64,000 nucleotides of DNA from Pseudomonas sp. TTU2014-080ASC (GTDB lineage: Bacteria > Pseudomonadota > Gammaproteobacteria > Pseudomonadales > Pseudomonadaceae): the NCBI RefSeq assembly GCF_001446935.1, contig NZ_LKKK01000013.1:186001-250000 (forward strand), given 5' to 3'. Positions 33,598 to 45,207 of the stretch are shown piece after piece. Made by a program: the position numbers and the translations under genes. A model generated the notes under the pieces. The model was not told the origin of the DNA, did no database searches, and saw only the letters and a program-made list of their open reading frames with translations. Numbering within the stretch: position 1 is the first letter of the stretch; every line of letters begins with the position of its first letter.

Positions 33598-34002
33598 ATG
33601 GTTGAAAATAATGAATTACGCAAGGCAGGCCTGAAGGTCACCTTGCCGCGAGTAAAAATTCTGCAGATGCTGGACTCCGCAGACCAGCGCCACATGAGCG
33701 CTGAAGACGTTTACAAGTCTCTGATGGAGGCGGGTGACGATGTGGGGCTGGCAACTGTTTATAGGGTTTTGACGCAGTTTGAAGCTGCCGGATTGGTGGT
33801 GCGTCATAACTTTGATGGCGGTCATGCTGTGTTTGAGCTGGCAGATGGTGGTCACCACGATCACATGGTCTGTGTTGAAACTGGCGAAGTCATCGAGTTT
33901 ATTGACTCTGAGATTGAGCGTCGGCAGAAAGAGATCGTCCGTGAGCACGGTTTCGAGTTGGTTGACCACAATCTCGTGTTGTATGTGCGGAAAAAGATCT
34001 GA
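33598..34002 (+). CDS. fur: ferric uptake regulator Fur
   Basis: Fe2+-dependent repressor of 134 residues, the size of P. aeruginosa Fur. The winged helix contains AGLKVTLPRVKILQML and DVGLATVYRVLTQFEAAGL. Metal ligands include the HHDHMVC cluster and later E and H residues (EFIDSEIE; REHGFELVDHNLVLY). ATG 33598 is used rather than an in-frame TTG 15 bases earlier. Within this window the clearest predicted target is the PrrF-type sRNA at 62598-62711, which has a Fur box inside its promoter. Confidence 0.97.
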   Translation: MVENNELRKAGLKVTLPRVKILQMLDSADQRHMSAEDVYKSLMEAGDDVGLATVYRVLTQFEAAGLVVRHNFDGGHAVFELADGGHHDHMVCVETGEVIEFIDSEIERRQKEIVREHGFELVDHNLVLYVRKKI

Positions 34003-34029
34003 CGCGTAGCTTTTCCTAAGTTCGATCTT

Positions 34030-34059
34030 AGAAAAGGCGACCGTTAGGTCGCCTTTTTG
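34030..34059. terminator. bidirectional rho-independent terminator
   Basis: The stem AAAAGGCGACC / GGTCGCCTTTT with loop GTTA lies between convergent fur and recN. Confidence 0.92.
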
Positions 34060-34065
34060 CTGCCC

Positions 34066-35739
34066 TCAGTTTTGTGCGCTGCTGACCATTTTCCGGGCGT
34101 GAGCCAGGGATTCTTCGGTCAGATCCACGCCGCCGAGCATGCGCGCGATCTCTTCAACACGCTGGGTTGGGCTGAGTTTGCTGACGGCTGTGCGGGTTGC
34201 GTTGTTTTCCCGAATCTTGTGCACAAACAGGTGCTGGTGGCCTTGGGCTGCCACCTGAGGCAGGTGAGTGACTGTCAGCACCTGACCCCGCTCACCCAGG
34301 CGGCGCAGCAACTGCCCGACGACTTCAGCAGTCGGCCCGCCAATGCCCACATCCACTTCGTCGAACACAAGTGTCGGTACCCGTGAGGTCTGTGCGGTGA
34401 TGACCTGAATCGCCAGGCTGATGCGTGAGAGTTCACCGCCGGACGCCACTTTGCCTAAGGCTTTAAGCGGTTGGCCGGGGTTGGCACTAACTAGAAACTC
34501 AATCTGTTCCAGCCCATTGGGTTGTGGTTCAGGGTTGTTGTTGCCTGTGAGCTTGATGGTAAAACGGCCGCCGGGCATGCCCAAACTGTGCATTTCTGTC
34601 TCGACGGCAAGACCGAGGCGTTCGGCTGCGTCAGCGCGGATGGCGCTGAGTTCGGCAGCTTTTTCCTGATAATGACGTTCAAATGCGCTGAGCTCTTCGC
34701 TCAGGCGCTCCAGAGACTGATCATCTGCATTGAGGTTCTCCAGTTCTTCCAGAAGCTGTTGTTGCAGACTGATGAGCTCGTTTGGTTGGGTGCGGTGTTT
34801 GCGGGCGAGGGTATAGATGGTGTCCAGGCGCTCTTCTAAGTATTGAAGGCGCTGTGGGTCGGCTTCGAAATGGTCGAGAAAACGGTTCAGTTCGCCAACG
34901 GCTTCTTCGACCTGGATCTGTGCGCTGGCCAGTAGGTTGATGGCTTCTGTCAGTGCGCCGGGTTGGCCTTGAAAGGCGCTCAGGCGATTAAGGCCGTTAG
35001 TCAAGGCGGACAGGACGTTGCCAGAGTCGTTCTCACTGCACAGCTCGATTACCAGGCGGCAGGCGCTAAGCAGGCTTTCGGCGTTGGTTAGGTTCTTGTG
35101 TTCTTGCTCCAGTTGTTCGAGCTCATCCTCCCCTAACGATAGGTTCTCCAGTTCTTCCAGTTGGTAGCTCAGTAACTGGTGGCGGGCACGCTGCTCATCG
35201 CTCTGGTTAGAGAGCCGCTCAAGTTCGTTACGTGTTTGTTTCCATCGTTGGGCTGCCAGCTGTACCTGACGGGCCAGCTCCTGACTGCCCGCAAACTCAT
35301 CCAGCAGGCGGCGGTGGGTATCGGTTTTCAACAGCGACTGGTGTTCGTGCTGGCTGTGGATGTCGATGATCAGTTCACCGAGTGCTTTCAGGTCGCTTTG
35401 CGGGCAGGGGGTGCCATTGATGTAGCCGCGGGAGCGGCCCTCACTAGTGATAACGCGGCGCAGAATGCATGGGCCGTCTGTTTCCATATCCCGCTCACTG
35501 AGCCAGGCGCGCGCTTCGGGAATGTCGCTGAGGTCGAAGCTGGCCAAAATGTCGGCTTTGTCAGCGCCGGGCCGTACCACGCCGCTATCGGCCCTGTCCC
35601 CCAAGGTCAAGCCCAGCGCATCGAGCATGATCGACTTGCCCGCGCCGGTTTCACCGCTAATGACGCTCATGCCGGCGTCCAGCTCAAGGTCAAGGTGTTC
35701 AACGATGGCGTAGTTATGAACGGACAGGTGGACCAGCAT
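34066..35739 (-). CDS. recN: DNA repair protein RecN
   Basis: SMC-like ATPase of 557 residues acting in double-strand break repair. Walker A is GETGAGKS in the N-terminal head. A central coiled coil (about 160-370, with LEELENLSLGEDELEQLEQEH) follows, then the signature and Walker B region KVASGGELSRISLAIQV and TLVFDEVDVGIGG. Start ATG 35739 has GGAGG upstream. A LexA-type site 22 bp upstream of the start fits SOS induction. Confidence 0.97.
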   Translation of the reverse strand: MLVHLSVHNYAIVEHLDLELDAGMSVISGETGAGKSIMLDALGLTLGDRADSGVVRPGADKADILASFDLSDIPEARAWLSERDMETDGPCILRRVITSEGRSRGYINGTPCPQSDLKALGELIIDIHSQHEHQSLLKTDTHRRLLDEFAGSQELARQVQLAAQRWKQTRNELERLSNQSDEQRARHQLLSYQLEELENLSLGEDELEQLEQEHKNLTNAESLLSACRLVIELCSENDSGNVLSALTNGLNRLSAFQGQPGALTEAINLLASAQIQVEEAVGELNRFLDHFEADPQRLQYLEERLDTIYTLARKHRTQPNELISLQQQLLEELENLNADDQSLERLSEELSAFERHYQEKAAELSAIRADAAERLGLAVETEMHSLGMPGGRFTIKLTGNNNPEPQPNGLEQIEFLVSANPGQPLKALGKVASGGELSRISLAIQVITAQTSRVPTLVFDEVDVGIGGPTAEVVGQLLRRLGERGQVLTVTHLPQVAAQGHQHLFVHKIRENNATRTAVSKLSPTQRVEEIARMLGGVDLTEESLAHARKMVSSAQN

Positions 35740-35761
35740 GGCAAGGCCTCCGAATTATGGT

Positions 35762-35777
35762 CTGGTTATTTATACAG
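35762..35777 (-). promoter_or_regulatory. LexA (SOS) box upstream of recN
   Basis: CTGGTTATTTATACAG has the CTG-N10-CAG form and differs at one outer position from the CTGT...ACAG LexA consensus. It lies 22 bp upstream of the recN start codon, where it would cover the promoter. Confidence 0.75.
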
Positions 35778-35811
35778 TGTTTTTCTTGTGGCTGACAATC
35801 CACTGCGGGAC

Positions 35812-35840
35812 CTTGAAATAGGAAAATTCGTTCCCATATA
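35812..35840 (+). promoter_or_regulatory. sigma-32 promoter of grpE
   Basis: The -35 CTTGAAA (35812-35818), a 14-bp spacer and CCCATATA (35833-35840) match the heat-shock consensus CTTGAAA-N13/14-CCCCATNT. The grpE start is 52 bp downstream. Confidence 0.87.
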
Positions 35841-35891
35841 GAAGACAAGGTTGTGAGCGGTGCTCACGTCGAACTTTTAGAGGAGATAGGC

Positions 35892-36464
35892 ATGGCTGAC
35901 GAACAGACCCTGGATACGCAGAACCCTGAAGAGCAATTGAATACTGCAGAAGACACTTCAGGCGAGGATCTGGTTGCTCGCGTGCAAACGCTGGAAGAGC
36001 AACTGGCTGCTGCGCAGGATCAGTCGCTGCGCATGGCTGCCGACCTGCAAAACGTACGCCGTCGTGCTGAACAGGACGTGGAAAAAGCGCACAAGTTCGC
36101 TTTGGAAAAGTTCGCCAACGACTTGCTGCCTGTAGTGGACAGTCTTGAGCGTGGGCTGGAGCTTTCTCGTCCTGATGATGAATCGATCAAGGCTGTGCGC
36201 GATGGCATGGAGCTGACGCTGAAGTTGTTCCTGGACACACTCAAACGCTTCAACCTGGAGCAGGTTGATCCGCACGGTGCGCCATTCAATCCAGAGCATC
36301 ACCAGGCTATGGCCATGGAAGAAAGCACCAATGTAGAGCCTAACAGCGTGCTCAAGGTATTCCAGAAAGGCTGGCTGCTGAATGGCCGACTGCTGCGCCC
36401 GGCTATGGTTGTGGTCAGCAAGGCACCTGCCGCTGCCCCGCCTTCAATTGACGAGCAGGCTTGA
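35892..36464 (+). CDS. grpE: nucleotide exchange factor GrpE
   Basis: DnaK co-chaperone of 190 residues that releases ADP from DnaK. A disordered acidic N-terminus is followed by a long coiled coil (about 35-95, EDLVARVQTLEEQLAAAQDQ) and a beta-domain with HQAMAMEESTNVEPNSVLKVFQKGWLLNGRLLRPAMVVV. ATG 35892 follows GAGGAG. The stop codon lies within the -35 element of the dnaK heat-shock promoter. Confidence 0.97.
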   Translation: MADEQTLDTQNPEEQLNTAEDTSGEDLVARVQTLEEQLAAAQDQSLRMAADLQNVRRRAEQDVEKAHKFALEKFANDLLPVVDSLERGLELSRPDDESIKAVRDGMELTLKLFLDTLKRFNLEQVDPHGAPFNPEHHQAMAMEESTNVEPNSVLKVFQKGWLLNGRLLRPAMVVVSKAPAAAPPSIDEQA

Positions 36465-36487
36465 AATATTTCCGACTGCCCCCATTA
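36460..36487 (+). promoter_or_regulatory. sigma-32 promoter of dnaK overlapping the grpE stop codon
   Basis: CTTGAAA (36460-36466), a 13-bp spacer and CCCCATTA (36480-36487) match the heat-shock consensus. The grpE stop TGA (36462-36464) is part of the -35 hexamer. dnaK starts 77 bp downstream. Confidence 0.85.
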
Positions 36488-36563
36488 AGCAGTCAAGCGT
36501 TTTAGTGCTATCGCGGCTGAGGCTTACAGCGGCGAAATCTTAAAAAATTTCGGGAGAGTGAAC

Positions 36564-38480
36564 ATGGGTAAAATTATCGGTATTGACTTGGGGACAACTA
36601 ACTCCTGCGTCTCCATTCTGGAAAACGGTTCTGTAAAAGTTATTGAGAACGCCGAGGGTGCGCGTACTACCCCTTCGATCATCGCGTATGCCAATGACGG
36701 TGAAATTCTTGTTGGTCAGTCTGCCAAGCGTCAGGCTGTGACCAACCCGCACAATACTCTGTACGCCGTTAAGCGTCTGATCGGCCGTCGTTTCGATGAA
36801 GACGTCGTGCAGAAAGATATTGGTCTGGTTCCATACAAAATCGCTAAGGCTGACAACGGTGACGCCTGGGTTGAAGTAAATGGCCAGAAAATGGCTCCGC
36901 CGCAAATCAGCGCCGAAGTCCTGAAGAAAATGAAGAAAACCGCTGAGGACTACCTCGGTGAAGCAGTGACTGAAGCGGTTATTACTGTTCCGGCTTACTT
37001 CAACGACAGCCAGCGTCAGGCTACCAAAGACGCCGGCCGTATTGCGGGTCTGGACGTTAAGCGCATCATCAACGAGCCGACTGCTGCTGCTCTGGCTTAC
37101 GGTATGGATAAGGCCAAGGGCGACCACACTGTCATCGTGTATGACCTGGGTGGCGGTACCTTCGACGTTTCCGTGATCGAAATTGCTGAAGTAGACGGTG
37201 AGCACCAGTTTGAAGTACTGGCTACTAACGGTGACACCTTCCTGGGCGGTGAAGACTTTGACATTCGTCTGATCGACTACCTCGTAGACGAATTCAACAA
37301 AGAAACCGGCATGAACCTGAAGGGTGATCCTCTGGCCATGCAGCGTCTGAAAGAAGCTGCTGAAAAAGCCAAAATCGAGCTGTCTTCCAGTCAGCAGACC
37401 GACGTTAACCTGCCGTACATCACTGCTGATGCGACCGGTCCGAAGCACCTGAACGTCAAGATTTCCCGTGCCAAGCTGGAATCTCTGGTTGAAGACTTGG
37501 TTCAGCGCACTATCGAACCGTGCAAAATTGCACTGAAAGATGCCGGTATCGACGTTGGCGCGATCAACGACGTGATTCTGGTCGGTGGTCAGACCCGTAT
37601 GCCGCTGGTGCAGAAGACTGTTAGCGATTTCTTCGGCAAAGAGCCGCGTAAAGACGTTAACCCGGACGAAGCGGTTGCCATGGGTGCTGCCATTCAGGGT
37701 GCGGTTCTGGCAGGCGACGTTAAAGACGTACTGCTGCTGGACGTTTCCCCGCTGACTTTGGGTATCGAAACCATGGGCGGCGTGATGACTGCGCTGATCG
37801 AGAAGAACACCACCATCCCGACCAAGAAGTCTCAGGTGTTCTCGACTGCTGACGACAACCAGAGCGCGGTAACCATCCACGTTCTGCAGGGTGAGCGTAA
37901 GCAGGCCAGCGGCAACAAGTCGTTGGGTAAATTCGACCTAGCTGAGATTCCGCCGGCTCCGCGTGGCGTGCCGCAGATCGAAGTAACCTTCGATATCGAC
38001 GCCAACGGTATTCTGCACGTAAGTGCGAAAGACAAGGCGACTGGCAAGTCTCAGTCCATCGTGATTAAGGCCAACTCCGGTCTGTCCGAGGAGGAGATTC
38101 AGCAAATGGTGCGTGATGCCGAGGCCAACGCCGAGGAAGACCGCAAGTTTGAAGAGCTGGCTGGTGCTCGCAACCAGGGTGATCAGCTGGTACACGCCAC
38201 TCGTAAGATGGTGACTGAAGCTGGCGATAAAGCGACTGCGGAGGAAAAAGCAGCCATTGAAAGCGCCGTTGCTGCGCTGGAAGCGGCTGTGAAGGGCGAC
38301 GACAAGGCTGAAATTGAAGCCAAAATGACTGCCCTGTCCGAAGTGACTGCACCGCTGGCTCAGAAAATGTACGCCGAACAGCCTCAGGGTGGTGCTCAGG
38401 CGGACGCTGGCGAGAAGTCCAAGGATCCGGCTGACGACGTCGTCGACGCCGAGTTCGAAGAGGTCAAGGACAACAAGTAA
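36564..38480 (+). CDS. dnaK: molecular chaperone DnaK (Hsp70)
   Basis: ATP-driven chaperone of 638 residues. The N-terminal ATPase domain has GIDLGTTNSCVSIL, the phosphate loop DLGGGTFDVSVIEI and VILVGGQTRMPLVQ. The substrate-binding beta domain contains DVSPLTLGIETMGGVMT, and a helical lid and acidic tail (DVVDAEFEEVKDN) complete it. ATG 36564 has GGGAGAG upstream; a GTG two codons earlier is not needed. It has its own heat-shock promoter and also receives read-through from grpE. Confidence 0.98.
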   Translation: MGKIIGIDLGTTNSCVSILENGSVKVIENAEGARTTPSIIAYANDGEILVGQSAKRQAVTNPHNTLYAVKRLIGRRFDEDVVQKDIGLVPYKIAKADNGDAWVEVNGQKMAPPQISAEVLKKMKKTAEDYLGEAVTEAVITVPAYFNDSQRQATKDAGRIAGLDVKRIINEPTAAALAYGMDKAKGDHTVIVYDLGGGTFDVSVIEIAEVDGEHQFEVLATNGDTFLGGEDFDIRLIDYLVDEFNKETGMNLKGDPLAMQRLKEAAEKAKIELSSSQQTDVNLPYITADATGPKHLNVKISRAKLESLVEDLVQRTIEPCKIALKDAGIDVGAINDVILVGGQTRMPLVQKTVSDFFGKEPRKDVNPDEAVAMGAAIQGAVLAGDVKDVLLLDVSPLTLGIETMGGVMTALIEKNTTIPTKKSQVFSTADDNQSAVTIHVLQGERKQASGNKSLGKFDLAEIPPAPRGVPQIEVTFDIDANGILHVSAKDKATGKSQSIVIKANSGLSEEEIQQMVRDAEANAEEDRKFEELAGARNQGDQLVHATRKMVTEAGDKATAEEKAAIESAVAALEAAVKGDDKAEIEAKMTALSEVTAPLAQKMYAEQPQGGAQADAGEKSKDPADDVVDAEFEEVKDNK

Positions 38481-38539
38481 GCGCAAGCTTATGCCGCTCC
38501 TGCCGGATGCACCTAAGGCTGTATCCGGCTTGATCCGTC

Positions 38540-38561
38540 ACGCGGGGGCTTGCTCCCGCGT
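38540..38561. repeat. REP-like hairpin between dnaK and dnaJ
   Basis: ACGCGGG and CCCGCGT arms surround GGCTTGCT, resembling the core of Pseudomonas REP elements (GCGGGNNNGCTNCCCGC type). Only one unit is present. It may stabilise the dnaK message end or simply be a relic. Confidence 0.45.
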
Positions 38562-38602
38562 TGGCGTGTCTGGGGCTGACGAATTCGAGGTGTTGAGGAT
38601 AT

Positions 38603-39733
38603 ATGGCTAAACGTGATTATTACGAGGTGCTCGGTGTTGAGCGCGGTGCCAGCGAAGCGGAGCTGAAAAAGGCTTACCGCCGTCTGGCTATGAAATATCA
38701 CCCAGATCGCAACCCGGACGATAAAGACGCTGAAGAGAAGTTCAAGGAGGCCAACGAGGCTTACGAAGTGCTTTCCGATGCGAGTAAGCGTTCGGCGTAC
38801 GACCAGTATGGCCATGCTGGTGTTGATCCAAGCATGGGCGGCGGTGGTGCAGGTGGTTTTGGCGGGGCGAACTTCTCCGATATTTTCGGTGATGTGTTCA
38901 GTGATTTCTTCGGTGGTGGCAGTCGCGGCGGGCAACGCGGTGGTCCGCAGCGCGGCAGTGATCTGCGCTACACCCTGGAGCTTGATCTGGAAGAGGCCGT
39001 ACGCGGGACGACTGTGACCATTCGCGTGCCGACCTTGGTCAACTGTAAGACCTGCGATGGTTCCGGTGCCAAGAAAGGTACTTCACCTGTGACTTGTACC
39101 ACCTGCGGCGGTATTGGGCAGGTACGCATGCAGCAAGGCTTCTTCTCCGTCCAGCAGACCTGCCCGCGCTGCCATGGTAGCGGCAAGATGATCACTGATC
39201 CGTGTGGCAGCTGCCATGGTCAGGGGCGTGTAGAAGAAAGCAAAACACTGTCGGTCAAGGTGCCGGCGGGAGTCGACACCGGTGACCGTATCCGTCTGTC
39301 CGGCGAAGGCGAAGCGGGTGCTCTGGGTGGTCCTGCGGGCGATCTGTATGTCGTGGTCAATGTGCGTGAGCACGCGATCTTCCAGCGTGACGGTAAGCAT
39401 CTTTACTGCGAAGTGCCGATCAGCTTTGCTGACGCAGCCCTCGGTGGTGAGTTGGAGGTGCCGACACTGGATGGCCGGGTCAAACTGAAGATTCCGGAAG
39501 GCACACAAACTGGCAAAATGTTCCGTCTGCGCGGTAAAGGCGTAGCGCCTGTACGTGGTGGCGGTGCCGGTGACCTGATGTGTCGTGTGGCGGTTGAAAC
39601 GCCGGTCAATCTGGATCGTCGTCAGCGTGAACTGCTTGAAGAGTTCCGCAAAACGCTGGAAGGTGACAGCTCTCATTCGCCCAAGGCCAATGGCTGGTTT
39701 GAAGGTGTGAAGCGCTTCTTCGGCGACCTGTAA
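38603..39733 (+). CDS. dnaJ: co-chaperone DnaJ
   Basis: DnaK partner of 376 residues that delivers substrates and stimulates ATP hydrolysis. The J domain has HPD at 33-35. A Gly/Phe-rich linker (about 73-115) follows, then four zinc-binding repeats (CKTCDGSG, CTTCGGIG, CPRCHGSG, CGSCHGQG) and the C-terminal substrate domains. Start ATG 38603 follows GAGGATAT. It is the third gene of the heat-shock cluster; I see no separate sigma-32 site for it. Confidence 0.98.
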   Translation: MAKRDYYEVLGVERGASEAELKKAYRRLAMKYHPDRNPDDKDAEEKFKEANEAYEVLSDASKRSAYDQYGHAGVDPSMGGGGAGGFGGANFSDIFGDVFSDFFGGGSRGGQRGGPQRGSDLRYTLELDLEEAVRGTTVTIRVPTLVNCKTCDGSGAKKGTSPVTCTTCGGIGQVRMQQGFFSVQQTCPRCHGSGKMITDPCGSCHGQGRVEESKTLSVKVPAGVDTGDRIRLSGEGEAGALGGPAGDLYVVVNVREHAIFQRDGKHLYCEVPISFADAALGGELEVPTLDGRVKLKIPEGTQTGKMFRLRGKGVAPVRGGGAGDLMCRVAVETPVNLDRRQRELLEEFRKTLEGDSSHSPKANGWFEGVKRFFGDL

Positions 39734-39738
39734 TCGTG

Positions 39739-39778
39739 CATGACAGGCGCTGCCCGGCAGGGCAGTCAGCCTGTCATG
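39739..39778. other. nested hairpin between dnaJ and dapB
   Basis: The outer arms CATGACAGGC (39739-39748) and GCCTGTCATG (39769-39778) are perfectly complementary. Inside them CTGCCC / GGGCAG forms a second stem. No T-tract follows, so it is not an ordinary terminator. It starts 6 bp after the dnaJ stop and ends 20 bp before the dapB start, where it could block exonucleases or act on dapB translation. Confidence 0.6.
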
Positions 39779-39798
39779 ACAGTTTGGAATTGAATCGT

Positions 39799-40602
39799 AT
39801 GCAACGTATTGCTGTGATGGGCGCCGCCGGGCGCATGGGTAAAACCCTGATTGAGGCTGTACAGTTGGCTGATTCTGCCAGCCTGACTGCTGCAATTGAT
39901 CGTGCTGACAGCAGCTTAGTTGGTGCCGATGTCGGTGAGCTGATCGCGCAGGGCAAGATGGGTGTGAGCCTGTCCGGCGACCTGAATGCGGTGCTGGATC
40001 AGTTCGATGTGCTGATCGACTTTACTCATCCATCTGTAACGCTGAAGAATCTGGAAGTCTGCCGTCAGGCGGGTAAAGCCATGGTGATCGGCACAACTGG
40101 TTTCACTCCGCAGGAAAAGGAATTGCTGGCTGCGGCTGGCAAGCAGATCCCTATCGTGTTTGCGGCCAACTTCAGTGTTGGTGTCAATCTCTGCCTCAAG
40201 TTGCTGGATACCGCTGCCCGTGTGCTGGGTGATGATGTCGATATCGAAATTATCGAAGCGCATCACCGCCATAAAGTGGATGCTCCGTCCGGTACTGCGC
40301 TGCGCATGGGGGAGGTTGTTGCCAGTGCGCTGGGGCGTGATCTGCAGAAAGTGGCAGTCTATGGTCGCGAAGGTCAGACCGGTGCCCGTGAGCGTGAAAC
40401 CATTGGCTTTGCCACTGTGCGTGCAGGTGATGTGGTGGGTGATCACACGGTTCTGTTTGCTGCCGAGGGCGAGCGTTTAGAGATCACCCATAAGGCGTCC
40501 AGTCGTATGACCTTTGCTAAGGGTGCTGTCCGTGCAGCGCTGTGGCTGCAGGGGCGTGAAGCGGGTCTGTATGACATGCAGGATGTTTTGGGGCTTAACT
40601 GA
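39799..40602 (+). CDS. dapB: 4-hydroxy-tetrahydrodipicolinate reductase
   Basis: NAD(P)H-dependent reductase of 267 residues in lysine and diaminopimelate synthesis. The nucleotide motif GAAGRMGKTL is at the N-terminus. The active site contains IIEAHHRHKVDAPSGTAL with the catalytic His-His/Lys set, followed by RAGDVVGDHTVLFAAEGE. ATG 39799 is used; its ribosome binding site is weak and it lies just after the nested hairpin. No clear terminator separates it from the carA leader. Confidence 0.95.
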   Translation: MQRIAVMGAAGRMGKTLIEAVQLADSASLTAAIDRADSSLVGADVGELIAQGKMGVSLSGDLNAVLDQFDVLIDFTHPSVTLKNLEVCRQAGKAMVIGTTGFTPQEKELLAAAGKQIPIVFAANFSVGVNLCLKLLDTAARVLGDDVDIEIIEAHHRHKVDAPSGTALRMGEVVASALGRDLQKVAVYGREGQTGARERETIGFATVRAGDVVGDHTVLFAAEGERLEITHKASSRMTFAKGAVRAALWLQGREAGLYDMQDVLGLN

Positions 40603-40717
40603 GTCATTGTGTCGCACTCGGCGCTGAAGTCTAAGACTTTGGCGTCGCAAAGGTGGACCAAAAAGGCACTTTCCTGTAAGCTTCTCGCTTTAGTGTGTCC
40701 ACTAAAAGTTACGCAGA

Positions 40718-40816
40718 ATGAATGAATTAAAAAAGCGGGGTGACGGTCGAGACGTCATCCCGCTTTTTTACAATCTGCGTTTGCTTCAAGCATCGATCTA
40801 CGGGAGGTCTTCTTGA
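40718..40816 (+). CDS. carA leader peptide ORF spanning the attenuator
   Basis: An open frame of 32 codons begins ATG 40718 (MNELKKRGDGRDVIPLFYNL...), runs through the whole terminator hairpin and its U-tract, and ends in TGA 40814-40816, which overlaps the TTG start of carA. This is the geometry of pyrBI-type attenuation, in which a ribosome following RNA polymerase closely prevents hairpin formation when polymerase pauses for lack of UTP. The overlap also implies coupled initiation of carA. The ribosome binding site of the leader is poor (ACGCAGA). Inference from sequence only. Confidence 0.55.
   Translation: MNELKKRGDGRDVIPLFYNLRLLQASIYGRSS
40729..40775 (+). terminator. attenuator hairpin upstream of carA
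   Basis: The stem runs from A-rich 40729 through GCGGGGTGACG, with a 7-nt loop and CGTCATCCCGC, then six T (to 40769). It has 11 GC-rich pairs plus six A-T pairs. It lies 45 bp before carA, with only the leader ORF between dapB and carA. Confidence 0.8.
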
Positions 40817-41949
40817 GTAAGCCAGCCATACTCGCCCTTGCTGATGGCAGCATTTTTCGCGGCGAGGCCATCGGAGCCGATGGCCATACAATTGGAGAGG
40901 TGGTTTTCAATACCGCCATGACAGGCTATCAGGAAATCCTTACTGATCCGTCCTATGCCCAGCAAATCGTCACTCTGACGTATCCGCATATCGGTAACAC
41001 CGGTACTACCCCGGAAGATGCGGAGTCCAATCGCGTATGGGCAGCGGGTCTGATTATTCGCGATTTGCCGCTGATCTCCAGCAGCTGGCGCGACAAGCAG
41101 CCGCTTGATGAGTATCTGAAAGAAAATGGCACCGTTGCCATTGCCGGTATCGACACTCGTCGCCTGACCCGCATCCTGCGTGAGAAAGGTTCACAGAACG
41201 GCTGCATTCTGGCCGGTGAAGACGCGACGGAAGAAAAAGCGCTCGAACTGGCGCGCAGCTTCCCAGGCCTGAAGGGTATGGATCTGGCTAAAGAAGTTAC
41301 CTGCTCTGAGCGTTATGAGTGGCGTTCCAGCGTATGGAATCTGGAAAGCGACAGTCATCCGGAAATTGCTGCAAACGAACTGCCATATCACGTGGTCGCT
41401 TACGATTACGGTGTGAAGCTGAACATCCTGCGTATGCTGGTTGCCCGTGGCTGCCGTCTGACCGTAGTTCCGGCACAAACCCCAGCCAGCGAAGTGCTGG
41501 CGCTGAACCCGGACGGCGTATTCCTCTCCAACGGCCCAGGCGATCCCGAGCCGTGTGATTACGCAATCAAGGCTATTCAGGAGGTTCTCCAGACCGAGAT
41601 CCCTGTATTCGGTATCTGCCTGGGCCACCAACTGCTGGCTCTGGCCTCCGGTGCCAAAACCGTGAAGATGGCGACCGGTCACCACGGCGCTAACCACCCG
41701 GTTCAGGATCTGGAAAGTGGTGTGGTCATGATCACCAGCCAGAACCACGGATTTGCTGTGGATGAGCCGAGCCTGCCAGCCAATCTGCGTGCCACCCACA
41801 AGTCGCTGTTCGACGGCACCTTGCAGGGTATCGAGCGTACCGACAAGGTTGCCTTCAGCTTCCAGGGCCACCCTGAAGCGAGCCCGGGCCCGCACGACGT
41901 TGCACCGCTGTTTGACCGTTTTATCGAAGCCATGGCCAAGCGCCGTTAA
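40813..41949 (+). CDS. carA: carbamoyl-phosphate synthase small subunit
   Basis: Glutaminase subunit of 378 residues that supplies ammonia to CarB for carbamoyl phosphate, the precursor of arginine and pyrimidines. The N-terminal domain has ALADGSIFRGEAIGADG. The amidotransferase domain has the nucleophile cysteine in FGICLGHQLLALA and the His/Glu pair in FQGHPEASPGPHD. The start is TTG at 40813 with GGGAGGT upstream; no ATG is available without losing conserved sequence. It is 36 bp before carB. Confidence 0.97.
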   Translation: MSKPAILALADGSIFRGEAIGADGHTIGEVVFNTAMTGYQEILTDPSYAQQIVTLTYPHIGNTGTTPEDAESNRVWAAGLIIRDLPLISSSWRDKQPLDEYLKENGTVAIAGIDTRRLTRILREKGSQNGCILAGEDATEEKALELARSFPGLKGMDLAKEVTCSERYEWRSSVWNLESDSHPEIAANELPYHVVAYDYGVKLNILRMLVARGCRLTVVPAQTPASEVLALNPDGVFLSNGPGDPEPCDYAIKAIQEVLQTEIPVFGICLGHQLLALASGAKTVKMATGHHGANHPVQDLESGVVMITSQNHGFAVDEPSLPANLRATHKSLFDGTLQGIERTDKVAFSFQGHPEASPGPHDVAPLFDRFIEAMAKRR

Positions 41950-41985
41950 GCCAGCCGACTGACCCAAGGATTCGAGAGAGAGAAA

Positions 41986-45203
<3,218 letters not shown>

Positions 45204-45207
<4 letters not shown>

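Noticed and set aside
36540..37880. 446-codon open frame on the minus strand opposite dnaK
   Set aside because: Mirror of a highly biased gene; low-complexity composition, no ribosome binding site and no recognisable domain.
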